From Legionella maceachernii (GTDB lineage: Bacteria > Pseudomonadota > Gammaproteobacteria > Legionellales > Legionellaceae), in NCBI RefSeq assembly GCF_900167045.1, contig NZ_FUXJ01000004.1:110099-174098 (forward strand): a stretch of 64,000 bases of DNA, read 5' to 3'. Below, piece after piece: positions 36,258 through 45,095 of the stretch (positions are counted from its first letter, which is position 1; every line of letters begins with the position of its first letter). Under the pieces are notes generated by a model. The model saw only the letters and a list, made by a program, of their open reading frames with translations, made no database searches and was not told the DNA's origin. The translations under genes were made by a program, and so were the position numbers.

Positions 36258-37423
36258 ATGCCTGTCAATAGAAAAGTTCCCTTACGCCTCTTTCATAATG
36301 GAGAAGAAATAACCAACGCAGCCATTCTTGCCACCCATAACATAGAAGGCAAGGCGAGCAGCACCAAACATTTTGTGCTCATTAATGGCGTTAAAACGGA
36401 GGTGATGACTGCAGGACAACGCACTAAAAACCGCCTATTCCATCAGGGCAAGGAAGTCACTGATTGGGCCATTCTTGCTACCCACAGCAAGGAAGGAAAG
36501 GGGTGCAGCACCAAACATTTTATAGTCATCAATGGCGTTAAAACTGAGGTTACCACTGCAGAGCAACTCTCTAGAAATCGTTTATTTCATCAGGGAAAGG
36601 AAATCACTGATACGGCAATCCTTGCCACTCACAGCAAGGAAGGCAAAGGGGGAAGCATCAAACATTTTGTGCTCATTGATGGGTTAAAACTGAGGTTATA
36701 ACAGCTCAACAGCGATCCCTTCACCGTTTATTTTATCAGGGTAAAGAAATCACTGATGCGGCCATTCTTGCCACCCACAGTAAGGAAGGTAAAGGGCGTT
36801 ACAGCAAACATTTTGTTGTCATCAATGGCATCAAGACAGAAGTGTTCAACAAAAAGCAATTAAAACGGCGGCAACCTGCATCGCAACAACCGGAAGAAGA
36901 GAGGGGTGTTAAACGCGCGTGCTTGCAAACCTCAGGACCCCATAGGGCATTAACAGACTCCTATAACCAAATTCTTGCTGAATTAGAGGGCCTTAGCGCC
37001 CCCCAAAACATTGATGGCCTACCGGAAGTTTGGGAAACACAATTGACACAAGAAGTTGCGCCGTTTAATGGAGCTGTTAACCACATTTACCTGCAAACCA
37101 TTGGGCAGAAGAGTGCATACTATGATCATCTTGCTGAGTTAAAAGAATTTTGCACCACCCAAACCACTGAGAACCTGACGAAAACTCGGCAAACGCGATT
37201 GACAAAAGAAGTTACGCAGTCTAGTTCACTGAGCTATTTTGCGCACACGCTCTTTCCACCACAAAATCAACACGCAAACCCTGTTGGGCATCCTGCCGGA
37301 GAAAGCCGCATGTTGCAGCAAGGCGATTTAGTAAGCCGTAGATTGAGAGAGGCCTATCATGTGCTGGGACAGGCGTTGCTCGATGATAGTGAATCCGATA
37401 ATGATGCGAGTTTCCCTTACTAA
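36258..37423 (+). pseudogene. Tandem 49-residue-repeat protein gene with a single frameshift
   Basis: Four repeats of 49 codons (LFHQGKEITDxAILATHSKEGKG..KHFVLINGVKTEV) followed by a 190-residue C-terminal region with KRACLQT, LSYFAHTLFPPQNQH and MLQQGDLVSRR. One base is missing near 36682 (GATGGGTTAAA where the other repeats have GGCGTTAAA). The frame therefore closes at 36701, and the rest is open from before the fourth repeat to 37423. With the base restored the protein is about 388 residues. The damage is recent or a sequencing error. The start is ATG 36258 after AAGGTTGCTAACC. No family is recognised and there is no signal peptide; its setting suggests an effector. Confidence 0.65.
36282..36868 (+). 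repeat. Four tandem 147-bp coding repeats
   Basis: Units start at about 36282, 36429, 36576 and 36722; the third is one base short. Each encodes a 49-residue module beginning with (N/H)RLF(H/Y)QGKE. A partial module also survives in the neighbouring paralogue at 35545. Confidence 0.8.
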
Positions 37424-37646
37424 TACTAGCCTTGCGATTGAGTAGGTGAGTATGTCGCATCCCTATTAAAACCTAATGTGTAAGTTTTTCAGGTTTAAAT
37501 CATTAAAATAAAAATGTAGAAAACTAAGTCAACGCAAAAATGTGAAGTTTTCGTGCTTATACGCATTTGACGGGCAATAAATGAAAACCTGGCCATAAGT
37601 AGACCATGGGAAAATTTAAACCCAATCTTATTATTAGATTCTATAT
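37424..37646. other. Noncoding stretch after the repeat gene
   Basis: AT-rich DNA with no open frame of note. The first 30 bp (AGTAGGTGAGT) resemble the DNA after 36012, so the duplicated unit includes 3' flanking sequence. Nothing else is seen. Confidence 0.4.
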
Positions 37647-37945
37647 CTATGATTTAAAATCTAGATGAGTAATGGATGGAACCTCTTGGGCTTTTCCATA
37701 TTTACCTATCCTATATAGAACCTGGCCATTACTTAAAAGTGAAAGCGAAAGAAAACCACTGATAGTAACATTTGAAGCGTTTAAAACAGGTTGAAGTCCC
37801 GGGGTAGCATTTCCATAATCAACACTAACGCCTATTTCGTCAGCTTGTGATTTGCTTGCTCGTTCTGGAAGTATTCGATAAAAGCTTTTTTAAAGGCATT
37901 AATAGTATCCTCTTCATTAAATAAGGCGAACAGGGCCTAAATTAG
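37647..37945 (-). pseudogene. Decayed hypothetical gene fragment
   Basis: On the minus strand one frame encodes LFNEEDTINAFKKAFIEYF and stops. A second frame takes over at ADEIGVSVDYGNATPG and runs to a TAG at 37647-37649 (ending ITHLDFKS). The two fit as one peptide of about 95 residues with a frameshift near 37850. No family is recognised. Confidence 0.4.
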
Positions 37946-38127
37946 AGGGTTTTATGACAGAAACATATTGTGAAATCCAGTTCGCTGCGCGTTCAAATTG
38001 TTCTTGCGTAAAACGTAATATGGCCAAGGAAATTAAAAAATTAATGCATGCAATCAGGGTCAAGCCTTGCTTTTTACTATTGAAATTAGGAAGCAAAAAA
38101 AGCTTGACTCCTTTGGTTATATTAATC

Positions 38128-38511
38128 TTATTCTAAACTTAAACAACAAGCATTATGCAGAACATAATTTTGACTAGCACCATTTGGTCCAGCTCCCATT
38201 TCTTCAGCTAGCTTTTGAATTTGCTCTTTAGCTGGACCCTCAAAAAAGAAAGCACTTGGATTGCGATTTAAAATAGAAATATAGTCCCTTACTTTAGCAT
38301 CTTGTTCAGGTTTAAATTTTATTAAATAGCTAGCCAATGTCCCTGCAATGCATGTGAAACCTAATCCTGGAGAGGCTAGACACATCAATAGAAAACCGCC
38401 AGAAATGCCTGACAATAATATTTTTTCAGCTTTTGGAATGTCGTTAAGGCTGTTAATCTTGAGATTGGCTACTGAAGCCCTCTGGTGTTGATATTGACGT
38501 TGTTGGTGCAT
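38128..38511 (-). CDS. Small membrane protein, hypothetical
   Basis: A 127-residue protein with one or two hydrophobic helices in the middle (ILLSGISGGFLLMCLASPG and GFTCIAGTLASYLI, residues 31-64), a basic N-terminus (MHQQRQYQHQRAS) and a polar C-terminal half ending NACCLSLE. GAGGG lies 10 bases before the ATG. No homologue family comes to mind. It resembles short Legionella-specific proteins that stand among effector genes. Confidence 0.55.
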   Translation of the reverse strand: MHQQRQYQHQRASVANLKINSLNDIPKAEKILLSGISGGFLLMCLASPGLGFTCIAGTLASYLIKFKPEQDAKVRDYISILNRNPSAFFFEGPAKEQIQKLAEEMGAGPNGASQNYVLHNACCLSLE

Positions 38512-39034
38512 ATATTAACCCTCATTTTCATTGATTGTGCGCATTATATTGTCGAATTAATAAAATTTGAATCTTTAATTCCTATTTAATCAAATGGAGC
38601 AGAATGAGCCTAATTGTATTATCAAAAAATTGGCGAGATTTATTGAGCAGAAAAATGCTTTTTCTGATGTGAAAAAAACAATAATTCCTTTAGATGAATT
38701 TACTGCCCCGGCGTTGGATTGAAAAATTACTCGGGGGGAAGTTTATGGTATTCAAACTATTGATCTCTTGTAGAAAAGAGAAATATCGAATCTACACAAT
38801 CAGTTTATTTCTGCTTAGGTTATATCTATTTGTTTTAAAAAATAATCTATTGTTTAGATTTAGCTTATTCGTGTTCTTTTCAGAAAATGAGTAGGTCAGC
38901 TATGCTTGCTAACTTAGGCAATAGGGCGGTAGTAATTTCAATTTCCCTGAAATATACACAATAGGTTAAAGAGGAAATTGAAAAAAAGAGTTTTTATGGT
39001 AAAATATTATACATTTTTTTGGTTTTAAATAATT
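38512..39034 (+). pseudogene. Intergenic stretch with a decayed ORF (38594-38809)
   Basis: From the ATG at 38594 a frame encodes MEQNEPNCIIKKLARF and continues past in-frame stops at 38720 (TGA) and 38771 (TAG) to ISNLHNQFISA, which suggests a dead gene of at least 70 codons. DNA around 38765-38808 resembles 40606-40650 (GAAATATCGAATCTACACA against GAAATATAGAATCCACACA), linking it to the decayed family around 40.4 kb. The remaining DNA to 39034 is AT-rich and featureless. Confidence 0.35.
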
Positions 39035-40021
39035 ATGCTTGAATACACCGCATATGACTTGTTTAAGATGTTGCGGCCTACATCTAATTCATCCCCAACA
39101 CTTTTTCCTAAATTAAAGTCTTTTACTTATTTATTAGAAAATTCTGGATTAAAGGTTAGTAGCGAGGAGAAAGTTAATCCGTGGCTATATTTTTATAACG
39201 AAAAAACAGAACGATTAATGCTTATTCAGCCTCCCGTTTATTATGCAGGCCAAAAAGATATGGACACTGTGATTGAATTTTTAATAAAAAAGAAAGTACT
39301 ACCCAAAAAATGCCCTCAAGTTGTTTTATGTGCTTTAGGAGAAGATGATAACTTCCCTGGAACCAACATAAAATACGGTCCTAGAGCTACTTTTTGGCAT
39401 TTTTCTGAATTTGCCTTAAATAGTGATGCAGACTATTACGAAGAAGTATGGAGCTGGAATTCTTCAACCCGCTTAGAGCCATATTCACTAAGTGTCTTCA
39501 TGAGAATCTTTCGCTATTTAGAATACTTGTGTGGAGAATATAACGTATTCTCAAGATCACCCAAATCAGAAATAAACGGTCAACATTACGAAGATTTTGC
39601 AAAGGTTTTAGATAAACAGGCTAAGGCAGATTTAAAAAAATTGGAAAGCTTTGAGAGACCTGTTACTTTGGAGCGTATTCAACAAGTAGTCAAGTCTGAT
39701 AATGACTTAATAAGAATCCTACAAATTACACAAGAAACTGCGTTAAAAGACATTTCTGAGTCTAAATATTTAAGGAGAGAACTCCTTCGCTTCAAAGAAA
39801 TTTATACTCTTCGAACAGAACAAGGAATCAATTACCTTGGAATATTTGGCCTATTTGGTTCTTTTACTGCTCAAGAAAAATTGCATGCTGTGACAAAATT
39901 TTTAGAGGATGAAACTCAGCCATTAGAGGAAGCAGCGGAACAAGGCGAATTAGGTAAGTTAATAACGGCTTATCTAGAGGCAAAAAAACAACCAGTACAG
40001 AACTACAATTTATCCTCATAA
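39035..40021 (+). CDS. Hypothetical protein, 328 residues; possible effector
   Basis: A soluble 328-residue protein. The N-terminal half (1-160) looks alpha/beta with aromatic-rich strands (WLYFYNEKTERLMLIQPPVYY, ATFWHFSEFAL); the C-terminal half is helical and charged. It ends with a Glu-rich stretch (EEAAEQGELGKLITAYLEAK) of the kind seen at Dot/Icm substrate C-termini. No signal peptide, membrane span or known motif is seen. The ATG has only a weak upstream ribosome-binding site. Codon use is AT-rich like its neighbours. It is intact in a region of dead genes, which hints at selection. Confidence 0.6.
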   Translation: MLEYTAYDLFKMLRPTSNSSPTLFPKLKSFTYLLENSGLKVSSEEKVNPWLYFYNEKTERLMLIQPPVYYAGQKDMDTVIEFLIKKKVLPKKCPQVVLCALGEDDNFPGTNIKYGPRATFWHFSEFALNSDADYYEEVWSWNSSTRLEPYSLSVFMRIFRYLEYLCGEYNVFSRSPKSEINGQHYEDFAKVLDKQAKADLKKLESFERPVTLERIQQVVKSDNDLIRILQITQETALKDISESKYLRRELLRFKEIYTLRTEQGINYLGIFGLFGSFTAQEKLHAVTKFLEDETQPLEEAAEQGELGKLITAYLEAKKQPVQNYNLSS

Positions 40022-40090
40022 CCTATTGGAAATGTCAGTTTTTAATTACCAAAGCGTTTACCGAGGCTGAAAGAGCTGAATTAAGCAGGA

Positions 40091-40447
40091 TTGAATACCA
40101 TTGTTATAATAGTCATCCCCAAAATAAACAAGCATGTTAGCTTAAAGTTTTTTGCCGCAAATAAAATGTATCGAATGATACATAAACAGACGCAGCAAGA
40201 TCCTGAGATAATAGACAAAATAGTCGGAACTGGCTGTAATGAGGGGAGTAAACATTTTCTGGTGACCGGAACCGATCAGATACCGGTTCTTGATCAGTTA
40301 AATCCAGTTACTGTGAATAGAGCAAACAAGTTAGCTGCTTTTTTTCACCAGGCAACTTATCCGGTGGGATCACAGGCCACAATCAGTGGTTTAAGCACTG
40401 CATCACATGATAACAGTCGCCAAACACAACTTGGCCATTCTCAATAG
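40091..40447 (+). pseudogene. Remnant ORF ending in the dispersed repeat
   Basis: An open frame of 118 codons from TTG 40091, or 93 from ATG 40166 (MYRMIHKQTQQDPEII). The C-terminal residues NSRQTQLGHSQ lie inside the repeat shared with 35227-35364, where the same peptide is readable. After the stop, sense-like sequence continues in other frames (SLSKAYSLISRISKDID to about 40615). It is most likely a broken gene of a small local family; function unknown. Confidence 0.4.
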
Positions 40448-40546
40448 GCGATTTGTTTTTTTCAAGATAAAACTGCATAAAGGGCTTCTTGAGGAGGAAC
40501 ATCACTTTCAAAAGCTTATTCATTAATTTCAAGAATTTCTAAAGAT
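40407..40546 (+). repeat. Dispersed repeat, copy B (with 35227-35364)
   Basis: Direct-orientation partner of copy A, about 5.2 kb away. Two direct copies flanking the tandem-repeat genes could recombine and delete the segment between. Confidence 0.65.
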
Positions 40547-40904
40547 ATTGATATCACTGTCTTCCGAGAAGATCTAGGTTTAGATATAGAAGTAATTGTC
40601 ATTTTGATCCTTGTATGAAAAGGAAATATAGAATCCACACACTCAGGAAATTTGCTTTTCTTCACCGCTTACATCCTCTTTAGTTCCTGAAATTTTCAGT
40701 CGAGCTCTTATATCGCTTGCAAGGATACCATGTAACATAGGACGACCTATCTCTCGCATTCACTGCGCCGAGCAAGTTTTTGTTCACATGTCTAGCTAGT
40801 CCAATCAGTGATAACGCTGATTCCATTTTTAACGATTGGTCTAAAGATTGGTTAAAAAACTGAGCTTATAATTTTCCAAATATCCCACTTCTAAAGGCCT
40901 AGGA
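40547..40904. other. Noncoding stretch with decayed sequence
   Basis: About 360 bp. The first 70 bp continue a dead reading frame (DITVFREDLGLDIEVIVI); the rest has stops in all frames. No promoter or RNA feature is recognised. Confidence 0.35.
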
Positions 40905-41498
40905 ATGAAAGAAAAATTTAATAATACGATAGTAGAAACAAATACAATGAGTCATTTTTCTCATGGATTAATGCAGTCAAAAAAAATCAACGTTAATCCG
41001 GCAAAAAAATTAGCCCTTATTTTTATTTATAAAAAGATGAGTGCCAAGGAGTCTACACAGATCCTTAGGGGACGAATCGTGGAATGGGTTAGGGAACATG
41101 GTCAACCGAAAGATAAGCAAGTCCTCTGGCTTTTACGTGAAAGCAGCGATGGTGGTTCTGTGGCAGTGGAAAGAATACATTACGATCAAGAAAATAGTCG
41201 GTGGAGAGGTCATGGTGAACAAGGAATCTTTACAGCATTGGATGGATCAGAGCAGTCATGGATTATATATCCTGCGCGATTTTGTCTTTGTCAGCAGGGC
41301 TGGATAGAAAATCAACACCCGGTTGGTTCGGAGGAGTTTAATAAAACAAATAATGCGGCAGGCGGTAAGATATGTACTGTAACCGCGGAGATTGCAGGCC
41401 CATATTGTGAGAGAAGAGAACATCATTGTTTTTTATACATAGACGCACTTGCAATGAATAGTATAAAAATTTTAAAATCATTCACTCATAAAAAATGA
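40905..41498 (+). CDS. Hypothetical protein, 197 residues
   Basis: A soluble protein of 197 residues without recognised domains. The N-terminal 60 residues are basic and helical (SAKESTQILRGRIVEWVREHG). The middle is beta-rich with many Trp and Arg (KQVLWLLRESSDGGSVAVERIHY, SRWRGHGEQGIF, SWIIYPARFCLCQQGW), and several cysteines follow. The ATG at 40905 opens the frame; inner ATGs exist. A dead MATE gene starts 11 bp downstream. Whether the gene is functional is uncertain. Confidence 0.45.
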   Translation: MKEKFNNTIVETNTMSHFSHGLMQSKKINVNPAKKLALIFIYKKMSAKESTQILRGRIVEWVREHGQPKDKQVLWLLRESSDGGSVAVERIHYDQENSRWRGHGEQGIFTALDGSEQSWIIYPARFCLCQQGWIENQHPVGSEEFNKTNNAAGGKICTVTAEIAGPYCERREHHCFLYIDALAMNSIKILKSFTHKK

Positions 41499-41508
41499 TT
41501 TCAATCCT

Positions 41509-42147
41509 TTATTGAAATTGGCCATTCCGTTAATCATTCCAGCTGTTGTTCAATCCTCTGTTAATTTTTTCGTAAATGTGTTTCTCGCCCGTTTAAATGA
41601 ACAAGCATTTGCTGCAGGTGCATTAGTAAGCTGGCTTTTTTTCATTTTAATTAATTTATTATTGGGGATATTTAATGCTATCAATATTCTCGTTGCTCAT
41701 AAATTTGGTCAAAATGATCATTAGGGTATTTCATTAGTGTTAAGAGATGGTCTTATACTTGTTTTTTTACTTATTATTCCCACTTTTTTATTATTCTGGA
41801 ATATCTCTTTTATCTTTTCTCTCCTTGGTCAAAAACCCGAATTGATAGCATTAGCCACACTCTATGTGCATGCGTTAGTGTGGGGATTATTACCTAAATT
41901 TATTTTAATACTGTCATTTGAATTTTTAATTGGTCTGGGTCACACTCGTGTTAGTATGATATTTAACCTCGCCTCCATCCCTTTAGAAATTTTTTTTAGT
42001 TATATTTTAATTTTTGGAAAATTAGGTTTTCCTGCATTGGGGGTTGCAGGTGCAGGGTGGGGAATGACTGTTAGCAGGCAAATGGGTTATGGTGTCTATA
42101 GAGCAGCTTTTGTCGAGGAAGTTAAAGTTTCTCAAAAACAAAGATAA
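41509..42147 (+). pseudogene. MATE-family efflux transporter pseudogene
   Basis: The reading frame encodes MATE helices (LAIPLIIPAVVQSSVNFFVN, VFLARLNEQAFAAGALVSWL, INILVAHKFGQND), hits an in-frame TAG at 41722, then continues in frame (LRDGLILVFLLIIP, FLIGLGHTRVSMIFNLASIP, GVAGAGWGM). Only about 210 codons of the usual 450 remain, and the 3' end runs into unrelated residues. MATE proteins export drugs and cations with Na+ or H+. This copy cannot be functional. Confidence 0.8.
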
Positions 42148-42170
42148 AAGAGCGGGAAACGGCTAAAATC

Positions 42171-44219
42171 TCAAAACCTATTCATTTGGAGCTCCTTTTC
42201 TGATTGCATTGCTATTTCTGCCTGAATTGAAACTGTATGTATTTGACTGATCCACTGACAAACAATATGAATAAATAATGACTCACATGTATTCAGTGAG
42301 GCACTATCGGTTTCTATTATTAGATTGTTCTCAGGATTAGCTAATAAAAACACAAGAAAATGACATGCAGCTCGGCGAGCATTCTCATACTGCTTTTCGT
42401 CATTGAGTTTGTTGATAACAGGAGCAACAAGTGTTGCTAGCGTTTTCGTCCCTAACACAGATGCTATCGAGGCTAAGCAATTTAATGCTGCTTCAAAAAC
42501 AGGTGAACTTAGGTCATTGAGTTTGTTGGTAACAGGAGCAACAAGTGTTGCTAGCGTTTCTTTTTCTAAAGCAGGTATTATCGCGGCTAAGCAATTTAAT
42601 TCTAATTCGCAAAAACTTCGATTTTGGTCATTCAGAGTATTTTTAACAGACTCAACAAGAGATATTAGCGTTTCTTTCTCTAAAGCCGGGGCTATTGCCG
42701 CTAAGCCCTTTAATGCTGTGTCCCGCTTTGTCCACTGTTGGCTATTGAGATTATTTTTAATAAATTCAACAAACGTTGTAAGCGTTTCTTTCTCTAAAGT
42801 CAGTGCCATAGTAGTTAAGCAAGTTGATGCTGCTTGGCGAACTATCATCTCTGTGTCATTGAGTTTATTGGTAATAATTTCAAAGAGCGATGCCGGTGTT
42901 TTTATCCCTAAAGCGAGTACTATTGCTCTCAAGCAATTTAATGATGCTCTGCGCTCCTGGCAACCGCGGCTATTGAGATAATTTGCAACAGGTCTAAAAA
43001 GTGTTATTAAGGTTTTTTTCTCTAAAACAGATGCTATAGTGGCTAAACCTCTTAATGCCCCATAGACAATATACCAATCTTGATCATTCAGTTTTTCTGC
43101 AAAAAATTCAGCAAGCGTTGCTCGCGTTTTTTCCTCTAAAATGGGGGCCATAGCGGCTAAACAAGCTAATACTGCTTCATGAATATCTAGATTTCGGTGA
43201 TAGAGTTTGTTTATAACAGGGCTTACAAGTGTTGTTATCGTTTCTTTTTCTAAAGCTGGTATTATCGCGGCTAAGCAATTTAATACGTCTTTGCAAAAAA
43301 ATTGGTCTTGGTCATACTGATTATTTTTAACAAGGTTAACAAAAGTTGCTAGCGTTTTTTTCTCTAAAGCAGGTGCCATAGCAGCTAAACAAGTTGGAAC
43401 TGCTTGGCGAACGTTGAAATCTTGGTCATTGATTTTATTTCTAACAGGTTCAACAAACGTTGCTAGTGTTTCTTTTTCTAAAGCAGGTGCCATAGCAGCT
43501 AAACAACTTAGTGCTGCTTGGCGAAGCTCCGGATATCGGTCATTGATTTTATTTCTAACAAGTTCAACAAGGGTAGCTAGTGTTTCTTTCTCTAAAGCAG
43601 GTGCCATAGCTGTTAGACACTTGAATACTGCTTGGCAAACTTCGGGATCTTGATTAGTAAGTTTGGAGACTATCGGTGTAATATCTGGAGGAGGAACGTG
43701 CCAAATAGTGCCAAGCAGTTTCAATCCTCGTAATCGCTGGGATAAGCTTAGTTGAGGGTTTTTTATCTTCTCAGAAAATTGTTTTGCTAAGGCATGCAAA
43801 TAGTTGTTATCGCTATTGCAAATCGAGCGCGCTTTGGCGAGTAGGGTGAGTATCTTGATTTGGCTTGGGTAAAACTCGATACTATTATTGTCAAATAAGA
43901 CAGTCTCTACCGCTCGTTGCTGCGCTTTCCTACCAGTGTGCCAGGCGCTTAAAAGGTCTTTAAGGCCTAGATTGGAATAGATGCGTACTAAAATTTCTTG
44001 AGGTAATGGCGAAAAAAAATCAGTAAGAGTATTATTGGATAATTGCGGTTGCACGCTTAACGACTTCTCTGTTTCCGTGAGCTTATGTTTGTTTGTTGGG
44101 GGGTTAATGCCTGTGGTCTCTGCTGCAACTTCATTATTGGTGATATCTGCCATTGCCGACGAATCGTTTTCTTTATTTCCAGTGACGTAAGAGCTATTAT
44201 TGATTTTTCCTTTATGCAT
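42171..44219 (-). CDS. F-box plus HEAT-repeat protein; effector candidate
   Basis: A 682-residue protein. After a polar 68-residue N-terminus, residues about 69-105 form an F-box (SPLPQEILVRIYSNLGLKDLLSAW), the eukaryotic module that binds Skp1 in SCF ubiquitin ligases. From about 150 to 660 there are a dozen or so HEAT-type repeats of 38-39 residues with the recurring core CLAAMAPALEKETLATLV, which form a curved solenoid for substrate binding. F-box plus substrate-binding repeats is the layout of SCF adaptors, and Legionella is known to inject F-box effectors (AnkB, LegU1). Host ubiquitination of a target is therefore the natural inference. The C-terminus (IAMQSEKELQMNRF) is Glu-rich. Recent repeat amplification is evident. 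Confidence 0.8.
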   Translation of the reverse strand: MHKGKINNSSYVTGNKENDSSAMADITNNEVAAETTGINPPTNKHKLTETEKSLSVQPQLSNNTLTDFFSPLPQEILVRIYSNLGLKDLLSAWHTGRKAQQRAVETVLFDNNSIEFYPSQIKILTLLAKARSICNSDNNYLHALAKQFSEKIKNPQLSLSQRLRGLKLLGTIWHVPPPDITPIVSKLTNQDPEVCQAVFKCLTAMAPALEKETLATLVELVRNKINDRYPELRQAALSCLAAMAPALEKETLATFVEPVRNKINDQDFNVRQAVPTCLAAMAPALEKKTLATFVNLVKNNQYDQDQFFCKDVLNCLAAIIPALEKETITTLVSPVINKLYHRNLDIHEAVLACLAAMAPILEEKTRATLAEFFAEKLNDQDWYIVYGALRGLATIASVLEKKTLITLFRPVANYLNSRGCQERRASLNCLRAIVLALGIKTPASLFEIITNKLNDTEMIVRQAASTCLTTMALTLEKETLTTFVEFIKNNLNSQQWTKRDTALKGLAAIAPALEKETLISLVESVKNTLNDQNRSFCELELNCLAAIIPALEKETLATLVAPVTNKLNDLSSPVFEAALNCLASIASVLGTKTLATLVAPVINKLNDEKQYENARRAACHFLVFLLANPENNLIIETDSASLNTCESLFIHIVCQWISQIHTVSIQAEIAMQSEKELQMNRF
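42640..43665 (-). repeat. Near-identical HEAT repeat units in the F-box protein
   Basis: Units of about 114-117 bp encode the motif (A)CLAAMAPALEKETLATLVxxVxNKLND. They vary mostly at the inter-helix positions. Similarity between units is high enough that unit gain or loss by recombination is likely. Confidence 0.65.
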
Positions 44220-44578
44220 AAAATTAATCCTCTGTTGCTAAATCTATGAATTAAGCTTCAGAAAACAAGGTATCATTTGAAAGTTAATTGTTTTGACAAA
44301 GCCTGATGCTTTTATGACAGCGACGCGCCTGTTTCCTAACTTGAATGAGTATCAGTGCTCCTCTGTAAACCTTGAGAAGAAGACAGATCGCGGCTCTTTG
44401 CAACAAATGATTTTAAAAATTGATAATATCTTATCATGCTGCCTAAACAATAGTCAACATGGCGGCGGGGCACCATCAAGTTAGTACTAGGTCTATTTCG
44501 GTGGTGGAAAGATGTGATGGTTGCGCAGCGTTGGAGCAAAAGCGGAAGAGATATCGTTATCTCGTAGAGATATGTGAA
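44220..44578. other. Noncoding stretch between the F-box gene and transposase remnant
   Basis: About 360 bp. Short frames of 60-67 codons occur on both strands, with no ribosome-binding site or recognised family. It is probably transposon-derived or promoter DNA for the F-box gene. Confidence 0.35.
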
Positions 44579-44909
44579 TCAAAAGTCGGCTAGAGGATAG
44601 ACTCTTAATAACAAAGCAGCAGCAAACTTGCCAAAGATATGAGAAAAGAATCCAGCAGAAGATCGCACAAGCCCTGTATTTTGAATAGCAGTTATCCGGT
44701 TAACCCAACTAAATAGAGCCTCAATGGTTGTCTCATGCGTGAAACAGCTTTAGAAAATGCTTGCTGTTCTGGATTTTCTCTTGCCCTCTCGCTTTTTTGA
44801 CGGGCGTCATTATTTTTAAATCTTGTTCCATTTCAACAATTTGGTCATCAGGTCTTTTATAAGCTTGATCCCCAAAACCTAAGTTATCATGAAGCATAAG
44901 ACGTATTAC
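44579..44909 (-). pseudogene. IS982-like transposase C-terminal remnant
   Basis: Minus-strand frames encode GFGDQAYKRPDDQIVEMEQ, KKARGQEKIQNSKHFLKLF and, after a frameshift near 44733, ETTIEALFSWVNRITAIQN and SAGFFSHIFGKFAAALLL. This follows the C-terminal end of an IS982/IS5-type DDE transposase (the E of the IE-x-x-F-S-W motif is kept). The N-terminal half is missing, replaced by peptide deformylase sequence. Confidence 0.6.
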
Positions 44910-45095
44910 AAATACAATAACTCGTTTGCTGATACCAATTTGAGGAGCAGCTACGCCTACGGCACCCTTGTCAGCAATAATGTCCAACATGATTTTTATA
45001 AATTTTTTTAGCCAGTCGCTACCAAATTCTGATTGGGTAATTGGATCAGCGGTCTGCCTTAAAATAGGATCGTTTTTATCCAGAAGTGTGTTTAT
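44910..45095 (-). pseudogene. Peptide deformylase N-terminal fragment
   Basis: The frame reads DKNDPILRQTADPI, then LDIIADKGAVGVAAPQIGIS and VIVF, the N-terminal third of a peptide deformylase (motif I GVGLAAPQIG). The metal-binding EGC and HEFDH motifs are absent because the frame runs into transposase sequence at about 44909. It cannot be active. A full-length def gene must be elsewhere. Confidence 0.7.

Noticed and set aside
37954..38136. 60-codon plus-strand frame
   Set aside because: No ribosome-binding site, unusual composition and 9-bp overlap with the better-supported minus-strand gene at 38128; left out.
42403..43653. Two plus-strand open frames rich in SVSFSKAGAIAAK
   Set aside because: They are antisense to the HEAT repeats of the F-box gene and show the same periodicity; no start signals.
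44293..44539. Short overlapping frames on both strands near 44.4 kb
   Set aside because: No start signals or family; likely leftover of the adjacent transposase or random frames.
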